A stretch of DNA of 64,000 nt from Marinomonas aquimarina. GTDB lineage: Bacteria; Pseudomonadota; Gammaproteobacteria; Pseudomonadales; Marinomonadaceae. The position numbers and the translations under genes were made by a program. Location: NCBI RefSeq assembly GCF_900089755.1, contig NZ_FLOC01000007.1, forward strand, positions 62,001 to 126,000, read 5' to 3'. Of the stretch, positions 58,016 through 64,000 are shown piece by piece. The notes under the pieces were generated by a model, which saw only the letters and a list, made by a program, of their open reading frames with translations, ran no database searches and was not told where the DNA came from. The stretch's first letter is position 1, and every line of letters begins with the position of its first letter.

Positions 58016-58081
58016 CGCTTTGTATGGTCATCTCGATCATAAGCTAGAATGATAAGATCAGAGGATAAAAAAGGGGCTGTG

Positions 58082-58795
58082 ATGATCGCATGCATTCGGC
58101 TGTTGGTGTTATTTTTACTGATCATTTTAGTGACCGCAGGGGGCTTGCTGATGAGCCTGCTGTTGATGCGCTCCAAAGACCGTGTTTATTACATTGCCAA
58201 AGCTTTTGCACCGGTGTCCAAATTGTTCGGTCTAACCGTGCATAAGCATGTTTCCTACAAGGCCTACGACGTCAAACAGGCGGTATATGTGGGCAATCAT
58301 CAAAACAACTATGATTTGTTTACCTTTTCCCATGTGTTGCCCCATGGCACGGTGACGGTGGGTAAAAGCACCCTGAAATGGCTGCCTTTCTTTGGTTGGT
58401 TGTATTGGGCGACCGGTAACTTTCTGATTCACCGAAACGATCGCGATAAGGCCATTGCCACCATTGCGCAGATTGTCGAGCAAATGCGTGACACCGGGTT
58501 GTCGATTTGGATGTTTCCGGAAGGCACGCGCAGTCGTGGTCGCGGCTGGCTGCCATTTAAACGTGGTGCTTTCCATGCGGCGATTCAAGCCGGAGTGCCG
58601 ATTATCCCTGTGGTGTGCAGCTCGACCCATAATCAAGTCAAACTTAATAGCCTTGATAACGGACACGTCAAAGTGGAAGTCATGGACCCCATCTACACCG
58701 AAGGTATGACAGAAAAAGACATCCCCGCACTGGTCAGCCGCTGCGAAGCCCTGATGCAGGCAAAGCAAGAAGAGTTGGATGAGGCCTTAGTGTAA
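58082..58795 (+). CDS. plsC: 1-acyl-sn-glycerol-3-phosphate acyltransferase
   Basis: Membrane acyltransferase of 237 residues from ATG 58082 with AAGGGG five bases upstream; an in-frame ATG at 58049 is less well placed. Makes phosphatidic acid from lysophosphatidic acid. N-terminal helix (residues 3-27), active-site GNHQNNYD (His-x4-Asp) near 75, FPEGTRSRGRGWLPFKRG near 150 and VPIIPVVCSST. Full-length and canonical. The convergent GTPase gene ends 15 bases downstream. Confidence 0.92.
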   Translation: MIACIRLLVLFLLIILVTAGGLLMSLLLMRSKDRVYYIAKAFAPVSKLFGLTVHKHVSYKAYDVKQAVYVGNHQNNYDLFTFSHVLPHGTVTVGKSTLKWLPFFGWLYWATGNFLIHRNDRDKAIATIAQIVEQMRDTGLSIWMFPEGTRSRGRGWLPFKRGAFHAAIQAGVPIIPVVCSSTHNQVKLNSLDNGHVKVEVMDPIYTEGMTEKDIPALVSRCEALMQAKQEELDEALV

Positions 58796-58810
58796 TCTAT
58801 GGCGTGCTGC

Positions 58811-60169
58811 TTAGGGTTCCTCTGCCAGCGTTTGGGCGATAGCCGCTTGTAACTGGGTCACCAAATCATGCTCGGGTAGCCAAGCGAGTCCATGCCATTC
58901 ACTGCGTTGGCTGAGCTTGTTAAACAGCGTTTCCAGTTGTGTCATGTCGGCTTTAGTGACGGGCGTCGCAGAGTTTCCCTGATAGACCTTCTGCGCCGCA
59001 TGACCTCGGTGGTGTAAATGTTCGATTAGCTGCGCGCCACGCCACATGAGGGCAATCAGACTGTCTGGTTTCAGTGCCAGAATTGAGCGCTTACGCAGTT
59101 TATTCATCAGGGTCGCTTTGAACGAGCGTCCCGTTTGCACCCCAGCCCCCAGCAGCGCGCCAATGGTCGTTGCGGTTCCCAGTGTGAGCCCGGCGCTTAG
59201 AATATCAATGCCGGCACCGATAGCAGCCCCAGCGGCGGCACTGGATCCGGTGCTAATGCCCCAGCTTTTCAGTGTCTCGGCATCAAATAAATCTTGTCGC
59301 CATTGGCCTTCTTGCAGAGGCAAATGGTCCAGCGCGACATCTTCTTCACGAAACGCATAGAGCGCCAAGCAGTGCTTAATCAAGGCGCGTTCTTGTTGTC
59401 GAATACTCTCTTCAAACGCTGCCGTTTCAGGGGCGGTTGGGGTCGTGCTTTGGCAGACATAGTGGTTGGTGGCACATTGTACTAGCGTCTGTGCTAAGGC
59501 CTGTTGCGCGTTCTTTAGCCGCTGCGCGGCGTCCTCTTCACGCTGTTTGATCAAAGCTTGGAGGGCATCGTATTGCTCCGGCAATAGGCTTTGTAGGGTT
59601 TGATAGAGTTTGCGCTCATCGGCCAGATAAAACGCCACCGTATCGTAGCGCACATGGGCATGCAGTTGGCGCTCGGCAAGACAGCGTTTCCAGGCGGCTT
59701 CGTGGTTATCCAGTGCCTGACAGAAATTTAGAATCGGAACGATAGGCTTATTGGCGCAAGCGAGGATATTCAGCTCATCGAGGTACTTGCCCAGTGGTGC
59801 TTGGCGCAAATCGATGACATACAAGATGATGTCGCAGCGGCTCAGTTGCTTAAGGATTTTAAACTCTTGCTCAAAATCTTCGGCCAGCCCCTGGTCTTGC
59901 AGGACCCCGTTGAGCCATTGCTCATGGGTCATAGCTTGATAGCCAGCGGCTTGGCGGGTCTGCCACAGGCCAATGGAGTCTTCAAAGCCTGGTGTGTCGA
60001 TGAGATCCAGTAGGGGCTGATCGTTCAGTTGTAAGCTGATTTTCTCCACGTGGCGCGTGGTGCCAGAGTAATTTTGAATGTCGCCAAACTCATGATCACG
60101 AATTAAGGTGCGGATCAGTGAGGTTTTTCCGGTGTTGGCATGGCCGACGATTAATAACGACGTAGGCAT
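58811..60169 (-). CDS. DUF3482 domain GTPase
   Basis: Protein of 452 residues from ATG 60169. G1 loop VGHANTGKTSLIR at residues 8-20, G3 LIDTPGFEDS near 57, and a TGTT-like G2 segment (NYSGTTRHVEK). G4 is not the canonical NKxD. The central and C-terminal DUF3482 part contains a coiled-coil stretch (residues about 210-290) and a Gly-rich zipper near 320-360 (GAAIGAGIDILSAGLTLG), which may insert in a membrane. The gene follows the DUF2868 membrane gene by 4 bases; the pair is conserved in many gammaproteobacteria. Role unknown. Confidence 0.85.
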   Translation of the reverse strand: MPTSLLIVGHANTGKTSLIRTLIRDHEFGDIQNYSGTTRHVEKISLQLNDQPLLDLIDTPGFEDSIGLWQTRQAAGYQAMTHEQWLNGVLQDQGLAEDFEQEFKILKQLSRCDIILYVIDLRQAPLGKYLDELNILACANKPIVPILNFCQALDNHEAAWKRCLAERQLHAHVRYDTVAFYLADERKLYQTLQSLLPEQYDALQALIKQREEDAAQRLKNAQQALAQTLVQCATNHYVCQSTTPTAPETAAFEESIRQQERALIKHCLALYAFREEDVALDHLPLQEGQWRQDLFDAETLKSWGISTGSSAAAGAAIGAGIDILSAGLTLGTATTIGALLGAGVQTGRSFKATLMNKLRKRSILALKPDSLIALMWRGAQLIEHLHHRGHAAQKVYQGNSATPVTKADMTQLETLFNKLSQRSEWHGLAWLPEHDLVTQLQAAIAQTLAEEP

Positions 60170-60173
60170 GGCG

Positions 60174-61412
60174 TCATCCTTTTCTATCCAATAAATGGGC
60201 GATCTGATCTGGGGCAATGCCGCGCTCTTGTAAAGCCTGTGACCAAGCGTCGTTGAAGTCCTGCCCCGACAGGTAAAAGCGGCTGGTAAACGCCTGCGCT
60301 TGGCGCATAAAGCGCAAGCTGCCTCGATCTGGGCTGACATTGCTGTCGATCACAATGATGCGTGCATGGTCAGCTGTTCCGTCAAGATAGTCCTGTTGCG
60401 CTTGGCTGTCATTGATGGTTTGGATGGTCGCCGTTTTCGGTAAACCAGCCGGCGTGGCACGACTCCATTCAAATAAGAAGTATTGCAACGGCTCACCCTG
60501 ATTCTGTGGCGCCTTTGCTAGCGGCTGGCGTGGACCGTCGGCGGTTGGCTTCTCGGGAGTGTGGTCCGCATCAATCACTTCACGCTGGCTGTGGGTCTTC
60601 ACAGCAGGTTGTGGTGCCAGTGAGCGCCATAGGATTTGGCGTTGTTGGCGATACAGCAGATGGCACAGGGTGCTGAGGCATAAGCGCAGGGCAACGCCGT
60701 AGATCAAGACACAGGAGAGGATCCACAGCGCCCATGTTTTACGGGTATCGTCGGATTGCAGCGCGCTGTTTATTTGGCTCACGGCAATGTCATCGAGACT
60801 TGGAACTGCGACGCCAAACCAAGCTGGCACTAGACTAATGGCTTGTGTGAGGGCGCGAAAATCCGCTTGTGTTAGCAGTGTGGTTTCCCAGACAAATTGC
60901 ACTTGGTGAGTCATAAGGAACAGCAGAGCGCTCAATAAACCACCGATGAGGTAGCCGGTCCAAGCGCTGTGCACGATCCGCCCTAAGTGCCATGCCCCAG
61001 CGGCACCGCTAAAACGCAGGCGAATAAAGTGCGCTAAGGTTTGCTCAGAGGCCCCGACCGTCGGGGCCAACTTTTTTAACAGCAGCGTAAACCAAGCACT
61101 TTGGTGAGCGCTCTGTGTGGGCTGACGCAAGCGACTGAACAGCCACAACAAGAGGCTTAAAAAATGGGTGCCGAGCAGCACGATCAATAACCAGAAAATA
61201 TTTAATTGTTGGTCGTGATCGGTACGAAAAGCCAGCGGTGCGGCAATGCTGCCAAGGATAAAGCAAACCAGAATTAGGCCCATTTGCAGATACTTGGCCA
61301 GCCCCAGTAGCTTGCCATAGCTTTCAATAAAGGTGACATCTGCTACGTTTAGGGGAGCGTCACCTGTTGTCAGGCCCTGTAAGGCTGTTTGCTCGTTTTG
61401 TGGCATCGTCAT
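60174..61412 (-). CDS. DUF2868 membrane protein paired with the GTPase
   Basis: Protein of 412 residues. Four or so helices: about 37-58, 72-92, 150-172 and 225-245, enclosing the DUF2868 segments GSIAAPLAF, FIRLRFSGAAGAWHLGRIVH and SAWTGYLIGGLLSALLF. A soluble C-terminal part (about 255-412) follows a Pro/Lys-rich linker. AAGGA is about ten bases before the ATG. It is likely the membrane partner or anchor of the DUF3482 GTPase encoded downstream. No biochemical function is known to me. Confidence 0.85.
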   Translation of the reverse strand: MTMPQNEQTALQGLTTGDAPLNVADVTFIESYGKLLGLAKYLQMGLILVCFILGSIAAPLAFRTDHDQQLNIFWLLIVLLGTHFLSLLLWLFSRLRQPTQSAHQSAWFTLLLKKLAPTVGASEQTLAHFIRLRFSGAAGAWHLGRIVHSAWTGYLIGGLLSALLFLMTHQVQFVWETTLLTQADFRALTQAISLVPAWFGVAVPSLDDIAVSQINSALQSDDTRKTWALWILSCVLIYGVALRLCLSTLCHLLYRQQRQILWRSLAPQPAVKTHSQREVIDADHTPEKPTADGPRQPLAKAPQNQGEPLQYFLFEWSRATPAGLPKTATIQTINDSQAQQDYLDGTADHARIIVIDSNVSPDRGSLRFMRQAQAFTSRFYLSGQDFNDAWSQALQERGIAPDQIAHLLDRKG

Positions 61413-61443
61413 GCAGTGATTTCCTTGACATAAATCTTTGTGC

Positions 61444-61457
61444 GTTAACGAGTTAAC
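61444..61457. promoter_or_regulatory. Doubled GTTAAC palindrome in the divergent gap
   Basis: GTTAAC-ga-GTTAAC: two six-base palindromes in a row, 31 bases before the DUF2868 gene and 157 bases before the chemoreceptor gene. The 202-base gap holds no gene. It may be an operator; no regulator is known. Confidence 0.3.
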
Positions 61458-61614
61458 ACGTTATATAGAGTCTAGCAATCGGCAACAGGAATTGGCGAAT
61501 TGTTAATTATTTCAGGAATCTGTTTGAAATTGTTACGCGGCATTGCTGATCTTCTAATCGCGCTATTAGTATCGGCTAAACTAGAAGCATAGTCACAGGA
61601 TAGGTGGGTATACC

Positions 61615-63228
61615 ATGCGTTTAAATTCTATAAGAACAAAAGTCACAGCCCCAATTGCCCTGCTAACGGTCATCTTAATTGGTTCGTTTATCTCTTCCTC
61701 TTACCTGATCGAGATGGAGAAGCAGGGGATGGTGCGTCAGGCAGAGAGTTATTTTGCCGCGAACAGCTTAGTACTGAACGCCGACCGCGATATTTATCAA
61801 GCCTTAGTGGCACGCAACGCCATCGTTAATAAACAGGGTGACGTGAGTGCTCATTTGGCGGATTTTGAAGAGAATGCGCAACAGGTGTTAGATCGTTTTC
61901 GTGCTTATCGCACGGCGTTACGCGGCGAGACTCAGTTGCTTAGCCAATTCTCAAACTTTGATGCACTGTTTAAACAGTGGCAAGCCAATGAGCAAGCGTT
62001 ATTGAATCGTATTCAGGCGGGCCAAGATCCGCGTGCGATGATTAGCACAGCAGATGCCAGCTTCTCACGCATTCGTGATGTGTTGGATCAGGCCGGTGAG
62101 GCCGTTCGTGAACGCGCCACACAAGACCAGCAACAAGCCATTGCCACCATTGAGGTGTTTGAACGAACCTCGATGCTGGTTATTGCCATTGCGGTGTTGA
62201 TTGCAGCCATTGCGGGTTACATCGTACCTAAGCGTTTAAATGCGCGCGTCTCACACCTAGTGAATCGCATCAAAGAAATCGCTGAAGGGGATGGCGATTT
62301 AACTCAGCGTATTAACTCCAGCGCCAAAGATGAGTTAGGGGATTTGGCCAATGAGTTTGATTACTTCGTGGAACGTTTGCGCGGTATCATCAGCAGTATC
62401 CATCATCAGGCACACTCCCTAGGGGGCATGACAGGAGAATTGGGACATGCCGCCGAGCGTACATCCAGTGTAACGTCGACCCTCGTGAATGCTTCAAACT
62501 CGATTGTCAGTGCCGCCCATGAGATGAGTATGTCGAGTCAGCAAATGGCGGGTGTGGCTAATGACACGGCAAGTGAGGCGAAAAACTCCAGTGTTTTGGC
62601 AGACCAAGGTATTGGTGCGGTGAACAACTCACAAGCGGCCATTGACAGTTTAGTGGGGGATATCAACGATGCCTTGTCACGTGCCACAGAGCTAGAGAAA
62701 AGCTCAGAAGCCATTGCCTCGGTATTGGAAGTGATTCGTAATATTGCCGAACAGACGAACCTATTGGCGCTAAACGCAGCGATTGAGGCGGCTCGTGCTG
62801 GTGAACAAGGTCGTGGCTTTGCCGTGGTGGCCGATGAGGTGCGAACCCTAGCAACGCGTACCCAGGACAGCACCAATGAAATCGAAACCATGATCGAGCA
62901 GTTGAAGGTGAACGTGCAAGGCTCGTCGCGAGCCATTCAAAATAGCCGTACGAATGCTGACACCACGGTATCGAACTTTGATGAGGTGATTCGTATCTTT
63001 GGAGCGTTGCAAGAGTCCTTTGGTAAAGTGCAGGAAATGGCGGCGCAAACGGCGCAAGCCACCCAAGAGCAGTCCACGGTCACCGATGATATCAACGTCA
63101 ATTTGTCGTCTATGAAACATCAAACCGATGAAGTGCAATCGGTGTCTGAACTGGTGCAAGAGCAATCGCGTCAGATCAGTGACCTGTTTAAAGAGCTGGA
63201 TCGCCAGGTGGGCAGTTTTAAGGTGTAA
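61615..63228 (+). CDS. Methyl-accepting chemotaxis protein
   Basis: Chemoreceptor of 537 residues. Helix 1 at about residues 10-32, a four-helix-bundle periplasmic sensor (33-185) without Cache domain, helix 2 at about 188-208, HAMP (209-262: RISHLVNRI-like with [18 protein letters not shown]) and a signalling domain with [17 protein letters not shown] and [14 protein letters not shown]. Unlike the first chemoreceptor in the window, the sensor is helical, so ligands differ. The C-terminus lacks a CheR-binding pentapeptide. Monocistronic with a terminator. Confidence 0.93.
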   Translation: MRLNSIRTKVTAPIALLTVILIGSFISSSYLIEMEKQGMVRQAESYFAANSLVLNADRDIYQALVARNAIVNKQGDVSAHLADFEENAQQVLDRFRAYRTALRGETQLLSQFSNFDALFKQWQANEQALLNRIQAGQDPRAMISTADASFSRIRDVLDQAGEAVRERATQDQQQAIATIEVFERTSMLVIAIAVLIAAIAGYIVPKRLNARVSHLVNRIKEIAEGDGDLTQRINSSAKDELGDLANEFDYFVERLRGIISSIHHQAHSLGGMTGELGHAAERTSSVTSTLVNASNSIVSAAHEMSMSSQQMAGVANDTASEAKNSSVLADQGIGAVNNSQAAIDSLVGDINDALSRATELEKSSEAIASVLEVIRNIAEQTNLLALNAAIEAARAGEQGRGFAVVADEVRTLATRTQDSTNEIETMIEQLKVNVQGSSRAIQNSRTNADTTVSNFDEVIRIFGALQESFGKVQEMAAQTAQATQEQSTVTDDINVNLSSMKHQTDEVQSVSELVQEQSRQISDLFKELDRQVGSFKV

Positions 63229-63253
63229 GTTCCGCTTCGGCTTAATTGCTTTC

Positions 63254-63284
63254 AAAAAGCCGTATCTTCAGATACGGCTTTTTT
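63254..63284 (+). terminator. Rho-independent terminator of the second chemoreceptor gene
   Basis: Stem AAAAGCCGTATC / GATACGGCTTTT with loop TTCA, continuing into a T-run. Starts 25 bases after the stop codon. Confidence 0.93.
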
Positions 63285-63311
63285 ACGTCCGGTTAATGTG
63301 TAGACTGGAAA

Positions 63312-63329
63312 ATTGGGGTTATTGGGGTT
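63312..63329 (+). repeat. Tandem 9-bp repeat upstream of hicA
   Basis: ATTGGGGTT occurs twice directly, at 63312-63320 and 63321-63329, in the hicA promoter region, which may be part of the HicB/HicAB operator. Confidence 0.6.
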
Positions 63330-63347
63330 ATCTTTTTAATTAGGAAC

Positions 63348-63365
63348 AGATCAAAGGAATGATCT
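63348..63365 (+). promoter_or_regulatory. Inverted repeat enclosing the hicA ribosome-binding site
   Basis: AGATCA-aaggaa-TGATCT: a perfect six-base inverted repeat whose spacer is the Shine-Dalgarno region, two bases before the hicA ATG at 63367. It could be an operator for the HicB ribbon-helix-helix domain or an RNA hairpin affecting hicA translation. Confidence 0.45.
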
Positions 63366-63366
63366 A

Positions 63367-63552
63367 ATGAAGAGTCGTGATGTGATTCAAATGCTGCTAG
63401 AAGATGGCTGGTTTCAGCTCAGGGTCAAAGGCAGTCATGTGCAGTTTAAACACCCTACTAAGCGTGGCACGGTCACAGTGCCACACCCGAAAAAGGACTT
63501 ACCCCTTGGCACTTTTAATAGCATCAAAAAACAAGCCCAGCTTGATGAGTAG
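63367..63552 (+). CDS. hicA: HicA toxin (mRNA interferase)
   Basis: Protein of 61 residues with the double-stranded-RNA-binding-like HicA fold. MKSRDVIQMLLEDGWFQLRV at the start, catalytic His24 in KGSHVQFKHP and TVPHPKKDLPLGTFNSIKKQ at the end match the family. HicA cleaves mRNA in the cytoplasm when not bound by HicB. Directly followed by hicB (9-base gap), the usual toxin-first order. Active-site His is intact. Confidence 0.93.
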   Translation: MKSRDVIQMLLEDGWFQLRVKGSHVQFKHPTKRGTVTVPHPKKDLPLGTFNSIKKQAQLDE

Positions 63553-63561
63553 GTACAAACC

Positions 63562-63966
63562 ATGAAATATCCCATTGTATTACACACAGATAATGGCGAG
63601 AGCTACGGCGTTACCGTTCCTGATATGCCAGGTTGTTTCTCTGCTGGAGATACCTTTGATGAAGCCTTGGAAATGGCCGAAGAAGCGATTTTTAGTCACT
63701 TAGAGTTGATGCTCGAAGACGGTGAGGACATCCCTGTGGCGAGTCCGATTGCCGAGCTAAAAGACAATCCAGACTACAGAGATGGTGTATGGGCGATTGT
63801 AAATGTGGATATCACACCACTGCTAGGCAAAAGCGAGAAGATCAATGTCACTCTGCCGCATTTATTGATTACCAAGATTGATAAAGTAGTGGCAGCGAAT
63901 CCCAAGTATAAATCCCGCTCTGGGTTCTTGGCTGAGGCATCGAAGAAAATTTTGCAGTTATCGTAG
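63562..63966 (+). CDS. hicB: HicB antitoxin
   Basis: Protein of 134 residues. N-terminal HicB domain (MKYPIVLHTDNGESYGVTVP, DMPGCFSAGDTFDEALEMAE) neutralises HicA, and a C-terminal ribbon-helix-helix segment (about 90-134: INVTLPHLLITKIDKVVAAN, SRSGFLAEASKKIL) would bind the operator. The long form with RHH DNA-binding domain supports autoregulation. Ends 34 bases before the window edge. Confidence 0.93.
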   Translation: MKYPIVLHTDNGESYGVTVPDMPGCFSAGDTFDEALEMAEEAIFSHLELMLEDGEDIPVASPIAELKDNPDYRDGVWAIVNVDITPLLGKSEKINVTLPHLLITKIDKVVAANPKYKSRSGFLAEASKKILQLS

Positions 63967-63983
63967 GGGCTTTTATTGTAGGA

Positions 63984-63998
63984 CCTCGGTTCCCGAGG
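63984..63998. terminator. Partial hairpin at the window edge
   Basis: CCTCGG-ttc-CCGAGG stem-loop 18 bases after hicB. The sequence after it is outside the window, so a T-run cannot be checked; it might be the hicAB terminator. Confidence 0.35.
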
Positions 63999-64000
63999 GA

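Noticed and set aside
1-64000. tRNA, rRNA, CRISPR, prophage or insertion sequence
   Set aside because: No cloverleaf, rRNA core, spaced direct-repeat array, integrase or transposase could be recognised by reading.

Overview
The window is a continuous stretch of bacterial chromosome with moderate GC content, dense gene packing, clear Shine-Dalgarno sites and many stop/start overlaps. Gene content points to a marine, halotolerant, heterotrophic gammaproteobacterium of the Oceanospirillales type: choline-to-betaine genes, a DabAB bicarbonate system, a TonB/ExbBD system, several photolyases, an ECF sigma/ChrR light-stress locus, and chemoreceptors at both ends. Genus assignment is inference only. 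I saw no rRNA, tRNA, CRISPR array, prophage or transposase.

Layout. 1-6 kb: 3' part of a chemoreceptor gene, a SHOCT protein, an FMN reductase, an orphan ParA-like ATPase, an M23 peptidase and a DUF2059 protein. 6-10.6 kb: xdhABC for purine oxidation. 10.7-18.4 kb: a leftward nine-gene operon (PepSY-TM, DUF2271, DUF4198, two small envelope proteins, then binding protein/ATPase/permease/second binding protein) that resembles the Pseudomonas Fpv system for reductive iron release. It faces a rightward membrane-anchored flavodoxin/FNR reductase across a Fur-like site. 18.7-23.7 kb: dabA-dabB with a divergent LysR gene. 23.8-29.9 kb: lactate permease, Kef-type antiporter, Bcr/CflA and MATE exporters and a DUF2256 protein. 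29.9-34.3 kb: three different photolyase/cryptochrome genes in one overlapping operon. 34.4-36.8 kb: exbB-exbD-exbD-tonB behind a second Fur-like site. 36.8-46.2 kb: mltA, a DnaJ-related gene, a membrane metallopeptidase, betA-betB, an OlsF-like acyltransferase, and small genes including a 39-residue membrane protein and a SutA-like protein.

46.2-54 kb: rpoE-chrR (ECF11 type) faces an eight-gene operon (NTF2-like, SDR, flavin oxidoreductase, DUF1365, CFA-type methyltransferase, DUF2878, a secreted protein, a DUF3833 lipoprotein). Two matches to the RpoE/ChrR promoter consensus lie back to back between them, one base apart. By analogy with Rhodobacter this should be a singlet-oxygen-induced lipid-modification operon, possibly methylated or furan fatty acids. 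54-64 kb: small membrane/CBS proteins, a DMT exporter with a LysR gene, rlmF, plsC, a DUF2868/DUF3482 membrane-GTPase pair, a second chemoreceptor and hicAB.

Themes that connect the loci are iron (two Fur-like sites, a reductive importer and TonB energisation), light and singlet oxygen (photolyases, RpoE-ChrR, lipid methylation) and osmoprotection. The most striking unexplained structures are a nested inverted repeat that would mask both the ribosome site and the start codon of the Bcr/CflA gene, and an ExbD pair in which one partner has Asn in place of the essential Asp.
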